Shown here: one piece after another, positions 25,861 through 37,600 of the stretch | Numbering within the stretch: position 1 is the stretch's first letter | Layout of the letters: each line of letters opens with the position of its first letter | From: Bugula neritina | Taxonomy: Eukaryota; Bryozoa; Gymnolaemata; Cheilostomatida; Bugulidae | Assembly (NCBI GenBank): GCA_964035545.1 | Contig: OZ037770.1 | Location: 7,694,473-7,758,472, forward strand | Length of the DNA: 64,000 bases | Direction: 5' to 3' | Notes under the pieces: model-generated | The model's database searches: none | What the model was told of the DNA's origin: nothing | Seen by the model: only the letters and a program-made list of their open reading frames with translations | Program-made: the position numbers and the translations under genes

Positions 25861-26074
25861 GGGAGTAGCCATGGTCTAGGCCCTAGGGGTTATAGAGCGC
25901 TGGTTTAGTAACTACAGAGTTCCTGTGTTTAAACTCCAGTGACGACCATTGCTGATGTTAGGCAGAGCATCCAGTCATAATTGCATCTGTGCCCCATATA
26001 TAAATATGCCTGATTTAACAGAAAACTGTTTTATTAGGAGTTTCTCACAGGGATAGTGACTATAAACTTGAGTG
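25861..26074 (+). mobile_element. tRNA-derived SINE, copy 3
   Basis: GGGAGTAGCCATGGTCTAGG head with a short CCCTAGG duplication inside the A box, a decayed B box (GTTTAAACTCC), and the shared end GGGATAGTGACTATAAACTTG. Flanks TATAAATACTGTA and TATAAATATTATA may be the target duplication. Confidence 0.75.
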
Positions 26075-27697
26075 AATAAGTTTTTATAAATATTATAGCC
26101 ATGGTATACACACACATGCGCGCACGAACACAGTAACTTGAAGCTGACCTAATAGTCTATGTTCTACACAGGGAAAAACATTTCATCAAATTTGCTAACT
26201 GGTGAAACTTCCAAACTCTGTGGCAAGCATGGCTAATTAAAACAAAATGCTGTTTTCAGGATGATTTAAAACATACCTATATGAATGCTGCTGTTTATGA
26301 ACACTTCAACAGCTGCTACGGATATCTACTTTATCACTATTTCCTGTCAAGTTTCTGAAACTAGAAATTAAGACTCTCTTCAAAAAGTTATAAGGGGGTG
26401 TTATAACAAACTGTATTGGCTTTAATAAATATTTTAATAGGTGAAAATAGCTCGGCACTTCCAAAGCTTTAACTGCTCGATTAGTAACTATATTTTGTTT
26501 CTAACAAATTCAACCTGTAGCCTTTTAGAGACCAAGTTAGCTTAAAAACACGTTGAGATGGAATATGTGTTCTCGGTATCAGCTGGAACACTAGCTAGGT
26601 TGTCAAGTTGATGGTAGGAATTTGAATCAAATTATAAGAAATGTTAGCTAAAAGAAATGGCCCTCAACCAGTGGAAAACTCCTCTTTACAAAGTCATCAC
26701 CGCTGGATTGCATGTCTTACTGTATATGTACTGCATACAACGCTTTTTAGTTTGTCCTTGAAATCAAAGCTTGTGTACAACTATTCAATTACACAGTGTT
26801 TACCTTAGTGGGCACCAATTTTTATAATTTGTGGTGTCAAGAAACCAGTTCTAATAGTTGATGTATGCAAGATTTGTGACACTCACTACGATGTTCATAA
26901 TATAATAATTAATAGTTAACATATTTTGAGATTTGTTTTGTAATGGGTTTTAGGTACTTTAGACATTTGCTCTTCCATGATATAGCAACTGACTGTTTAC
27001 CACTTACAAATTTGTAGCAGACAACTTCTATAATTTCCGTTGCATTCCAATAAGGATTCTATTTTATAATACTGTATATCATAAAAAGATATCACACTTC
27101 AACTAAGTAAATTATTGACACCTATGCATATATATTCTATAATTATTTTGTAATAGTAATCACACAATTTATGTCTTTGTATTTATTTATAACACACAAG
27201 TCACTGTAGCTTTTATAAAATCAATTTTAAATGAAACCTTTGCATTAAACATTTTATTTTTAAATTAGATGTGAAGCAGCCTAATTCAATGTGCATGTGT
27301 TTTCAAATGTAATCCGCCAATAAAATAATGCCTGTGACTTATTTTGATAATATGCATGGTAGGCTCAAGTTGACATTTATTTACTGAACAGAAGAGGGTT
27401 TATCAACATAATTCCAACTGAAGATCAATTTTATAGCAAGAAAATTCGTTATTAGAAGTTAAAACACAAAGTTTAGTAATGACCCATGTAGGCTACTGGT
27501 AAAAGTTATATTGGACATCTCCAAACATATCAGACGAAATGCAATACTAATTAGGTCCAGAGGGCATGTTTTCCTACTAAATAAGTTTTTTTCCTTAGGA
27601 GATGTTTTATCAAACCTACAAAGTCTAAAGGGGGTTGACTGAAAATTTCTAACTAAACAAAACAAAAAGTTGGAATAGTTAAACTATCATTAAGGAA

Positions 27698-27703
27698 TTT
27701 ATT
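27698..27703 (-). terminator. Candidate YIPF3 polyadenylation signal
   Basis: TTTATT on the plus strand (AATAAA on the minus strand), 190 bp after the YIPF3 stop. Confidence 0.4.
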
Positions 27704-27892
27704 AACATATGTAAACGAAATATCAGTTTTTAAAAGAGCCTTTATAGAAGTATAAATATGTTCATGTACAACTATGCAATCACAATACACAATGCGCAAA
27801 AATAATTATTAAATTAGGATAATACACTGTGTACACCACAACACGAGATCTCTACCCATTGTTCACAATAACTCATAATCCAGAAGCTTAAC

Positions 27893-28792
27893 TTAAACTT
27901 TAGAGATCTTTGACTTAAAAGTAGCAGAAGACAAACTGTCTTTGTGGGCAGCTAAGGAGTCTTGCACCAGATCATTCAGTTCCTCCACCACTTGGTGGTA
28001 AGCAAAGTGCAAGTATAACAAAAACATTAAATGCAAAAACGATGCGACTCCACATATAATCAGTTTCTGTGATGGACCGTGAGTTCGGGGGAATAAAATG
28101 GAAACCATTCTGAGTGATGATAACCCACCGAGGACAGTCCATATTAAGTAGAAGAACATGTGATCATGGGACGTGTGTACCAGAGTGGAAACCAGCACGA
28201 CTAAACAGTGCGAGGTGAGCGAATAACCTAGCATAGAGATAATCTGTAAGTAGGAAAGATGAGTGTTGCACAGGTATGCGACCAGCCACACTAGAGTTCC
28301 ACATCCTATCCAGTAGCCAAAACATGTACCAAATGCTGTACCAATTAGAGTGCCTTCTTTCACAGTATGGCCTGAGGACTTCATCTCATACAGCAGAAGT
28401 GCGATGAGGGTCAGAACAAGCATCGTAGGCCCGTATAACTCATTGACAACTTTTGTAGAACTTGAAACAGAAAACTTGGGTACTAAGGAATTGACAATTC
28501 TTCTTATTACATTCTTTGGCTCAACATCGAAATACGGCCTTAGCAGATCAATGTTTCCGTAAATACTCCACGCTTTTGTAGCGTGTGTCTTGCCAGTTTC
28601 CCACATAAATCTGGTCATCGTATCACTCATTGTTTGTTGAAAGTCACCCGTATTGGAACTAGAGTTGCTTCCCCCTAGAAACCCATCAGTGTCTCTGGCA
28701 GGTGGGTCACTGTGACTAAACTGGGTGGTCTTATCATCCACTGTACTCAAATCTACGTCATTCATATCGATGACAGCGGCTCCTTCAGCCAT
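27893..28792 (-). CDS. YIPF3: YIPF3-like Yip1-domain Golgi membrane protein
   Basis: Single uninterrupted ORF of 299 residues from ATG 28792. The N-terminal ~90 residues are cytosolic, acidic and polar (VIDMNDVD, FLGG). The family signature NIDLLRPYFDVEP lies at ~79-91, followed by ELYGPTMLVLTLIALLL and GTLIGTAFGTCFGYWIG, both highly characteristic of YIPF3. Five hydrophobic segments (about 120-140, 149-176, 181-205, 213-235, 245-266) match the five-pass Yip1 topology. The family acts in the early secretory pathway; YIPF3 partners YIPF4 in the cis-Golgi. Absence of introns is notable among the intron-rich neighbours and could reflect an old retrocopy that stayed intact, or ancestral loss. The C-terminal tail is shorter than in vertebrates. 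Confidence 0.9.
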   Translation of the reverse strand: MAEGAAVIDMNDVDLSTVDDKTTQFSHSDPPARDTDGFLGGSNSSSNTGDFQQTMSDTMTRFMWETGKTHATKAWSIYGNIDLLRPYFDVEPKNVIRRIVNSLVPKFSVSSSTKVVNELYGPTMLVLTLIALLLYEMKSSGHTVKEGTLIGTAFGTCFGYWIGCGTLVWLVAYLCNTHLSYLQIISMLGYSLTSHCLVVLVSTLVHTSHDHMFFYLIWTVLGGLSSLRMVSILFPRTHGPSQKLIICGVASFLHLMFLLYLHFAYHQVVEELNDLVQDSLAAHKDSLSSATFKSKISKV

Positions 28793-28799
28793 GCTGAGG

Positions 28800-29870
28800 C
28801 TGGCAATTCAATTTCTATAAACATATTTACCAAAATTAATACAAAATGAAACTGAAACTCTAAAGTATCATCAGTAAAAAAGTCTACAACAGCCAGTCAA
28901 AACCTAACGTTTGAATAGCAAAACAACCATGCAGTTCAACAAAGTTTTTGTAAGCATAAAATCAACTTAGAGCCCAATCTGAAAGTTAAGCTCATGTTAT
29001 CCCACCTTGTACAACTGAAAATCAACTTTCAGGAAAGTTAAACACACTGATTTGTATCTTTGCTGCTGCACTTTAAAAACAAAACTTTGGGCAATTGAAG
29101 AAGTGTGAGCAGACTTGCACCATCCTTAGATTCAAAAACTATTAGCAATAAAAAACCCAAATGTGGATAATAAAATTAAAGGTGATGGTCAAATAGAAAT
29201 TTACATTAATTGTAAGAGGGAACGTTGGGGACCTCTGAAAAGAGTCTATTGTGGTTGAAGTTTGAATTGCCAGTGATGCCAATTTACTGTTATAGTAGGT
29301 ACTAGGTCATCAGGCAGTTTTATTGAAATAAATCAATTACATCACACTGTTTTAATTCTATGCTAGTAATTCATTTTTTTCCACCTTGCAAATTGGTCTG
29401 GTGTGAAACTGCTTACTTTATAAAAAAAATCTATAACTTAATTAGAATTTTAAATAGCAGCCAAACTTTAAATTTTTTACATGAGTTTGCTCTTCATACA
29501 AAGGTTCAACTGACTCACTTTGGAAGGACACAACTCTTAATTGTAAAGGGGATATCAGGGACCTCTGAAAAGGGTCTATTTTTTCAACTACTCATTAAAG
29601 CATCTAGAGTTTTAAAAAAATCAAGTAAATTATAAAATATTCACCAAATGACTGAAGCTGAGCCCAAGTCACACCGACATGTTTTTCAGCTTTCTGTTTC
29701 GAGTCTATTTGTTTCAGTTATTGACTTGATTTGACTTGCCTAACTATTTGAACTGAAATGTTGATAATGATGTGCAAATTTGTCTTTGAAATTTCTGTAA
29801 GTGAAAATGTCCAATTGTTTAAATTTGGTTTGTAGCCTTAAGTTAATAATAATCATTCATATAAATTTAC
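28800..29870. other. Intergenic with a short direct duplication
   Basis: GGGACCTCTGAAAAGAGTCTA (29229) recurs as GGGACCTCTGAAAAGGGTCTA near 29557, both preceded by TTAATTGTAA. No gene was seen. Confidence 0.5.
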
Positions 29871-29873
29871 TAA

Positions 29874-30254
29874 AGGCCCGGCCTCACGCTTGTGAGAATC
29901 ACACGAAAATCGTGTGACGATTTTCGTGTGTTATCCTCTCGTTATGACCAGCTACACACTCGTCGGACGAAACACATAATAAATAGTCCGTAAATGAGTC
30001 TTGCACGAAATACAAATAACAGAAAATTGCCAAATAGAGAAACATGGTAGAAATGAAATAATTACTGTTGCTAAAATTCTATTGACCAATCAAATGGTGC
30101 TTATCGTCGATTGTGATTTTTCGTCCATCGTCATCATTGTGTACACCCAACGAAGACGATTTCGTTTGAATTCCTTCAAATTTTCTTTTATAAATGTTTT
30201 TTTCATGTCAAATAGACGATTTCGTGTGATTCTCACAATCGTGAGGCCAGGCCT
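29874..30254. mobile_element. PIF/Harbinger-type MITE
   Basis: 381 bp with long inverted ends AGGCCCGGCCTCACGCTTGT (left) and, on the minus strand, AGGCCTGGCCTCACGATTGT (right). Both continue GAGAATCACACGAAA. TAA is duplicated on each side (29871-29873 and 30255-30257), the TWA target of PIF/Harbinger elements. ACGATTTTCGTGTG palindromes lie just inside. The ORFs it contains are not supported. Confidence 0.85.
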
Positions 30255-30259
30255 TAAGT

Positions 30260-31190
30260 TATGTTTTAAGGAAAATTCTAGCACTCAAATTATAAAATTT
30301 GAACTTGAATGCTGTTGGAGAAATTTAATGATTATTGTAATTCAATGTTATGAAACTTCGTTCTCATTTTATGAAGATGAATTTCAGCTGAATGTAAATT
30401 TTAAAATAAATAGACATAAATACATTAACATTAGCTGCCCACAAATCTTCACCATTTCTATGTAATATTTTTAAATTAAGATTATGTAGATTGAATTGAT
30501 TGAGTATTTGCAAGACAACCTAAGTTAACCTGGGTTGATCCAGATCATAATCACTAGTCAACTCCGCCAGCACTTTCACTTGACCTAGCTCTGCCAATAT
30601 TAGTGACCTCAGTCTAGCTCTATTAACATTAATGGCCATTAAAACATTATTAATCAGGCATTTTATAATTACCAAGTAGATCAAAATTCTAGAAATTTTA
30701 TTCAAAACTTACTTGTTTCAGTGCTAGTGCTCACAATATCAATCTGAGTATTACATTTACACTCACTCTGAGTCAAAGTTGAATCACAGTTTTAGTCTGA
30801 GTCAAAGTAAATCACTGAATGGAATTGAGTAAAGAGACCTGACTTCCACACCCAGGCTTTGCAAGACTCTAGGCCTAAGGTAATTTGCTAGTCTCTAGGG
30901 CTAAGCCTATAAAATTTACACTAACTAAATGTACATAATAATGAATAATAATCAAATGCTAATATTAGTACAATATTAACACTCTTAGCCTTATGCTATA
31001 AGTATTACTAAAGTAAAAATCTAAGAGTAAATGCCATTATTAATCATTACAAGTATAACCTTAAAACTAAATAACTATTATTAAAATCTAAAAACAAACT
31101 TTTACTTTTAGTAATTATACACTTGACGAATATTATTCATTAATATTAGTATTTACTAGTACAACTACAACAATCTCCTAATAGTATTAG
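30260..31190. other. Intergenic AT-rich DNA, no gene seen
   Basis: No conserved coding signal. It grades into degenerate TAN-trinucleotide DNA after ~30940. Confidence 0.5.
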
Positions 31191-31198
31191 TATTACTA

Positions 31199-31696
31199 CT
31201 TGGGCGTTTCCCACTTGGACATTTTTTTATTTTGGTACAATATATATAGTAATATACAGTCATATATAACTGTTGCATTTACTGCTAAACATGAAATAAG
31301 CTACCAAGCCAGCTATTTGCTTTAACTGAATACTAATTTAGCTACAGCTTATTTTATTCAGAATAACAGAATAAAATGCACAAATGCATTTCATGGTATA
31401 TTACATACTGCTATATTACAACTCCACTGTGCCATTTTTGTCTAGAATCTCTTTTAATATACCACTTAACAAATATATTTGATATTTTTTTCTTATTATA
31501 TTTTGTTTATATTTAACCTTTAAGTTTAAGGTTTGTGCAAGATGGCTTCCTAATTATAGAAGTATTGTTACTGTGAGTGGTTTGCTGATGGCTCTTTTGC
31601 TTTCTAGTATGTGCTTAATAATAGCATAAAATACATATATTACACTAAAATCTATAAAAAACGTCTAACTGGGAATCGTCTAAGTGGGATGACACC
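31199..31696 (-). mobile_element. hAT-like MITE copy, left end eroded
   Basis: The right end AACGTCTAACTGGGAATCGT, then CTAAGTGGGATGACACC (to 31696), is the inverted family terminus. GGCGTTTCCCACTTGGAC and TTTATTTTGGTACAAT near 31203-31240 match the left subterminal part. The first ~35 bp of the left end are missing. Confidence 0.7.
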
Positions 31697-31699
31697 ATA

Positions 31700-31900
31700 G
31701 TAATACTAATAGCAATACACCATGACTAAAACTAAACAACAATAGTAATACTAATAGTAATAGTGTTACAGTAATAGTAATAATGGTTCTAGTAACTGTA
31801 AGTAGTAAATAAAAATGTAATACCAATACTAATAGTCATAGTGATAGTCGTAGTGATAGTGTAAGACTGTAACTCAAACTGTAATTCAAATTGTAACTGT
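31700..31900. repeat. Degenerate TAN-trinucleotide array
   Basis: Runs of AATACTAATAGTAATAGT-type triplets. The same texture recurs at 32580-32830, 34600-35010, 35890-35940 and 36540-36730. Confidence 0.8.
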
Positions 31901-32579
31901 TACTGTTGCTGTTAGTAGGTAGGGAGATGACGGGAATTTCCCTCGATCACGTGACCTAAAGTCTCACAAATTCTCACCCATACCTCGGGAATTGACACCA
32001 TCGTAATTAAAGACTGAATTCAAGTCACTTTCGAATGGGTTTTTCATCCCTTTCTGTAGCTTCCAATCTGAATATTTTTGGGGCATATTGTAGGGTTATA
32101 ATATAGGCAGTAGTGGCATTGAAATAATTCATCATTTTCATATTGAAATTCACACGAGGTAAGTTGCAGAATTCGTCGAAATTTATATGAATGATTTTGG
32201 TTTAATTTATTATAGCTAAGCTTATTTTTATTACATATCTCACTGCCATATTATCATATAAACAATATTTTTGCAACTATATCTTGTTTCAGCTGCTATT
32301 AAATGAGTAAAATGCATTTAAATTTTCAATTTTTATAGACTGTGACTACGCAACGTCATCGGTCGTAACCACCTTAGTTCCGATATCGTTAGAGGACTCT
32401 GGTTTATACTTTTTCTAAAGCTTCAAAGTGAAAGTAATTTGATTTAATTAATATTATAATAATTAATATGCTTCAAATTAAAATATAAATGCAAATAGTT
32501 CAGCTTTAATTTAAATATAAAATAAAAGTATAACTATAAGTATTTAATAAGTTCTACTTTAACGTTCAGTTTAAAATGT

Positions 32580-32830
32580 AATAAATACCAATAGTAATAG
32601 TAATACTAATAGTTATACTTAATCTTATAGTTATACTAATACTTATAGTCTAATACTAATAGTAATACTAATAAAATTTATAAGTAATATGCTACTGTTA
32701 GTGTTACTATTAAATTACTTATAGTTGTAATAGTAATTACTATTTGAGTATTACTATTAGTATTAGTGTTACACTAAATCTAATACTCAGTTAGACTTAG
32801 TATATTACTATTAGTATTAGTGTAACCCAC
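32580..32830. repeat. Degenerate TAN-trinucleotide array
   Basis: ACTAATAGTAATACTAATAGT-type triplets with a strand-switch partway (AGTATTAGTGTTAC), so both orientations are present. Confidence 0.8.
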
Positions 32831-32839
32831 TATTACAAA

Positions 32840-33360
32840 ACATAATGATATTGCTAGCAAGTAACTATAATATTTATTATAGGTAAACAAAAATTAAATG
32901 CAATTACTAATTAGTATTACATTTTTGTTTGCAAATGAAATTACAATTAATGAATGTAACATTGTGGTAAACATTATGTTTTGTTGAACTTGATGGTTCC
33001 TCTGTTGACGATGCCCAAGAACATGTCTTTGCTTTGCAAGATTTAATTGCTGATTTTCTTCATCTAAGGCTTTATATCAGCATACATTGCTAATGCATCA
33101 CTAAAGAAAGCCTTCTATCAATGGGTGTTGGATTTAAGAAGTTAAATAGTAATTAAAACTTGTTAATGTCACTAGGAACAAACCCAATAACTTGCAGGTG
33201 TACTAAGCCTGTGTGCTCTAACCTCTACATAGCTAACCCAAAAGCCTATATCAATAACGCCAAAATCAAATGGTGTGGCAAATTTTACTATTTCAACATA
33301 AATTGAATTGTTCTATAAGCTGCTCAAATAAATTGTATTTATTTTCAGACTATGTTAATC
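32840..33360. other. Intergenic, possible ancient coding relic
   Basis: Around 33001-33090 a short open stretch (SVDDAQEHVFALQDLIADFL) reads like protein but closes quickly. No family is recognised. Confidence 0.25.
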
Positions 33361-33364
33361 CACC

Positions 33365-33650
33365 TTGTACAATTATTTACAGATGAGTCGAACTTCTAGT
33401 GCAGAAATATTTATGATGTGTACAACAGTAGATCATCTTAATCTTTCATCCAAAGTGAACCGGCCAGTCAGTGTGGTTGTGTGCGGTGGATGTGATCTGG
33501 GGGGGACCAAACTCTCTACCATCTTGCAGAAGTTCTTGTGCATCCAGTACAGTTTGACAAGCAATTGGCTAAACTTGCAAACGGCTCTGATCACCTTGTT
33601 TATTGGCTAGATCCTCATCCAAGGCCTATATAAAGAAGCTATTCGAGCTG
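33365..33650 (+). pseudogene. Unrecognised degenerate coding fragment
   Basis: An open frame from 33365 contains SSKVNRPVSVVVCGGCDLGG. After the G run at about 33499-33505 a different frame becomes protein-like (YHLAEVLVHPVQFDKQLAKL, then NGSDHLVYWLDPHPRP) until a stop. This suggests one frameshift in an old gene or transposon fragment. I do not recognise the family and assign no function. Confidence 0.3.
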
Positions 33651-33659
33651 GTGAAAGGT

Positions 33660-34590
33660 TTATGTGTACCTAACACTGCATTCAACAGTCAATGCTTTTG
33701 ATTGTACCTTTTTGTTTTATCGTTTTTTGTTAATATTTAATACACAGTAAATTATTTTTTATGCATATTTAATGCTACATTGCATCAAATTTTCTCTTAA
33801 TATTTTTGTTTTCAGTCAACTCTTGTTTAAAGACAATCAGTGATTTTTTAAAATATTAGTTAGGAATATAAAGTTGCATTTTATTGCAGAACAATATTTT
33901 AGTTTTCTTTATTTATACATATTTACAGTAAGCAGCTAGATGTTGCTTTAATAATTTGATAGATAAAAAAACAATTTTTTTATCAGTGAATATTGCAACA
34001 ACATGCATTATGCAACAACAAATATCATTAGTCTTCATATATTGATCAGTGGTGTGGTTTAAAGTTCTTCCATTTTTTAAGTTGGTTGCTTCTTTATCTG
34101 TAATGGGGCTTTTTCTAGTTTTACTTGAGTCTGGTCTCTGGTGCCTGGGCAAGTCCTACAACAACCGGAAACTAATCAACATAAGTCAAACCGGGTTCGG
34201 TTATAACAGCCGAACATTTAAATATATTAATTTAAGTGGGTCCGGTTATAATGCTATTTTCTTACATGGGTTGGGTGGCTATGCGTGCACTCGTATAAAT
34301 TATAGATTAAAGTGGGCTAAATAAGCTGGCTTTACCGTGCGTAGGGCGGTATTCATGCGTCCCGTGAATTCATTGCCTCAGTCTTTAGGTTCATTTTCTT
34401 TTCCGGTTACACTGTACCTGTGACCAATTAGTATGTGGTTGAGTTTGACATTTGTGGTTTTGTAAACTGAAAATATTGATATTGTTCATATGATTTGGCA
34501 TAGATAAAAACATTTGTGTATTCAAATAAGGCATGCTACTTTCAATCTAATTCACTTTCAACACCGTGCCATCAACTGCGAAAGAATCTT
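33660..34590. other. Intergenic, no gene seen
   Basis: Small ORFs only. A short imperfect duplication GGGTTCGGTTATAA / GGGTCCGGTTATAA lies at 34193 and 34239. Confidence 0.45.
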
Positions 34591-34599
34591 ATACCGTAC

Positions 34600-35010
34600 T
34601 ACTGTTAGTGTTAGTACTAGTAGTATTAGTAGCACTAGTACAGTTTCAGTACTACTTATAGTTATACTAGCAGTACTCACTACTATTACTAGTACTAGAC
34701 AGCTAGTAACTTACAACTACAAGTACAACTTCAACTTGAACTTACAACTAATACTAATAGTAATAGTCATACTCATAGTCATAGTGATAGTCATACAACT
34801 TACAAATACAAGAGTTCCAATTTTAATACTAATAGTAAATGTAATAGTATAAGTAATAGTAATACTAATTGACTAATTCAAATGACAATGTGAATGTAAT
34901 TCTAATAGTAATTGACTAATTCTATCCTTTTAGTTTTACTTTTAGTAATACTAATACTAATAGTAATACTATTACTAATAGTAATAGTATTAGTTGTACT
35001 AACATTTCTA
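34600..35010. repeat. Degenerate TAN-trinucleotide array
   Basis: Long run of GTACTAGTAGTATTAGTAGC- and AATAGTAATACTAATAG-type triplets. The Ile/Val-rich ORF inside is an artefact. Confidence 0.8.
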
Positions 35011-35645
35011 AGCGTAAATTGTTAGTACTTGTTCAGTGAGTTGTTACTAACAAGCAAGACGCGATAAAATACGTAACTAATTATAAACTGCCTTTTATAC
35101 AATTACCATAATGATAAGGATAAAAGTAAATAATTATAAAGTTAAACTGAAAGCCACTCCTAACAGAAGCAGTCGTCATAAAATCCGTTAATGTTGTTTG
35201 GTCGTGACCTTACAACCGTCACCTTGACTTATTACATCCGGTTAAGGTCAAGCAAGTCAAGCTCTGCAGTAACTTAAGTAAGTTATAATGCATTGAATGC
35301 ATTTTGATTTTGTAAGTGAATCTGGCTTTGCCAGAGATATAATTGTATAAATTATTATATCCTGTTGAAGTTAAAAGCTTTGTAAACATACTTAGTAACT
35401 TATATTTTGCCGCGGCTTTGCCTTTAGTTTAAATGATTATCATTGAAATATAAACTTATATTTATAAACCACTACCAGTACCAGAATAAGAATGAAAATT
35501 TAATTTTACAATAATAATATTATTATTATTAGTTAATAATTATATTTCAATTACAATGACAATCACTACGATCATCTCTTAAAACTAAATCTACAGTGAA
35601 ATGTAGGTCTTTTAACTTTAACAGGATATAAATTATAATGATTTA
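35011..35645. other. Intergenic, no gene seen
   Basis: No recognised feature. Confidence 0.5.
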
Positions 35646-35775
35646 GGTTTCATCCCAGTTAGACGCTTTGAATTTTGAAGCTTTCCACATACCATAGACA
35701 TACTCATAGGCGCTTTCCAGTTACTCATACTGATACTGTAGGACGCTCTTTTCATTTTGGTACAATTTCATTAAA
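35646..35775 (+). mobile_element. hAT-like MITE left-end fragment
   Basis: Starts GGTTTCATCCCAGTTAGACG and continues to CATTTTGGTACAATTTCA as in the other copies. No matching right end was found. Confidence 0.6.
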
Positions 35776-36028
35776 CTTCTAGCTTTAGACCAATTTGCTC
35801 ATAGCGTAGTAGTTTACGGATAATCATAGATGTCAAATCTGATTATTGATTAAATATCTACCAAGCCAGCTATTTCCTTTTTAATTGAATACTATAACTG
35901 TTAGTATTAGTATTACTAACATACTAAAAGTAAAACAAACTGACGATAAAAATAATCTCAGTATATATAATTTTAGTATTATAGTTATATAGAGGAGGAT
36001 TGATCTATCAGTAGTCAATCTTTTTATC

Positions 36029-36319
36029 ATGAATCAAACAGCAGTCATCAAGAAGGGCCGAGGACTTAATCTTTTATACAGAAGCTACACGCACAAGAAA
36101 GATCGAACTCATGGTTCAAAACAGCATTGGAGATGTGTGGAGGCTGGCTGCCCTGGCCGTGTGCACACGAAGTGTGGCTCACACATTGGGGACACCCCTC
36201 ATGTCCTTCACTTTGTGGAACACAGTCACATGCCAGATAAGAAGCAAGTTCTTTTTCTCAAGAACAAGTCCCGAGTGTGTGAGCTTGCTTCACAGGAACT
36301 GCTACAGCCACTGTGTTCT
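36029..36319 (+). CDS. FLYWCH-type zinc-finger exon
   Basis: ATG at 36029; 97 codons end at a strong donor (TTCT then GTAAGT at 36320). Residues ~10-70 follow the FLYWCH pattern: an aromatic start (NLLYRSYTHKK), W-x-C (HWRCVEAGCPG), a second Cys spaced four residues later, and the closing H-x-H (EHSHMPD). FLYWCH fingers bind DNA and are found in host regulators and in MULE-type transposases. No later exon or transposase domain was found, so this may be a one-exon remnant of a MULE-related gene or the first exon of a small gene. Preceding AT-rich DNA shows no promoter I can name. Confidence 0.55.
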
Positions 36320-36539
36320 GTAAGTATTTATGCTTTCTTCGAGACCGGTACCAGGTAGGGGATAGTACCACAGATGAGTTCCTGGATGCTGTTTAACACC
36401 TGGTTTCTCTCATTATTTAAATATACATATATTTCAACAACATTCACATAAATTGCACATAAAATACATATAATGTACCAAAGAAAAGTAGCGTTTAACT
36501 GCGAAGAGTCTATCTTTTATCTGAGTTTTAGTTTAAGTT

Positions 36540-36730
36540 TTGCCTGTAGTGCTACTAGTACCTGTACATTATACTACTGCTACTGCTGCTGCTACTGCTA
36601 CTACTAATGTTACTGGCAATACTAGCACTACTAGCACTATTAGTACTTGTACAGTTGTACTACTACTTGTAGTTGTATGTACTTCAATTTGTACTTCTAA
36701 TTCTACTTGTACTATAAATATAAGTCAATA
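36540..36730 (+). repeat. TAC/TGC-type trinucleotide array
   Basis: CTACTGCTGCTGCTACTGCT and ACTAGCACTAGC-type triplets. The Thr-rich ORF is an artefact. Confidence 0.8.
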
Positions 36731-36984
36731 CATATAACAATTATTTTTGATTTGTTGCTGTTAGTGTTACACTTACTGTCACTAATACTTTACGTGAGTA
36801 ACTTTGATACTCTTGCTGTTGTTCTTATTGAGTAACTTACTCTCAGGCTCAGCCTGAGTCATTACGTTGGAGGGTGTTAAAAACTTATAAACATAGTGTA
36901 AAATTATATTTGTAGTTATTATAATTATATTCACAAAGTTTTATGATTATTAATATGATTATCATTATCACTCATTGGTCATTA

Positions 36985-37600
36985 TCATGATCATGGACTT
37001 GAAAATGATTCAATCTGTCTATGCTCCCACGATGGCTAATAGCAAAAAAACATCAATCAATTTTACCATTAGCTGAACAAAATGCTAAGATTAGTCCCTG
37101 CACCTGAAAAGATCCTTATGGGTGATTTCAATGCCAGAGTGAGCCAGGACCATTCTACCTGGCCTGATGTGATAGGAAAGTTTGGCTGGGGAACTCCTCT
37201 TAACCTGCACTGAACATCAACTCAACATCACCAACACCCTCTTCTAGCACAAATCAGCCCATAAATATTCATGGATGCATTCGAGAAGCAAACATTGGCA
37301 CTTCATTGACTTTTTCATCACACATCAATGTGATCTGCTGGACATTCTGGATACAAATGCGATGAGAGGAGCAAAATTCATAACTAACCACATCATGTTG
37401 AGATCTACGGCAAACCTGAAAGTGAGAAGGAAAATGGGTATATGTAGACCCAGGCTGAGGTTAAGGACAGGGTGAACAAAAACCTCAAAGATAGAAACTT
37501 TTTTTTTGGTAGCCGACAGTTCCTCATTAAAAACAGATGCCAATGGAGAGACATGGTACGCAAAAAGTTATCTTCAGATACGAAGGGCAGCTAATGATGA
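36985..37600 (+). pseudogene. LINE endonuclease (EEP) fragment, decayed
   Basis: Broken reading frames show VYAPT, then ILMGDFNARV, WPDVIGKFGWG, then SKHWHFIDFFITHQCDLLDI and MRGAKFITNH. This order (YAPT, GDFNA, I..F) is that of the apurinic-like endonuclease of non-LTR retrotransposons, especially CR1/RTE-like copies. At least two frameshifts and stops disrupt it. No reverse transcriptase follows. Confidence 0.75.

Larger units (their letters stand above)
23243..27690. other. Intergenic AT-rich DNA with SINE copies, no gene seen
   Basis: Apart from the SINE copies listed separately, no coding exon or conserved structure is recognised. Confidence 0.5.
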
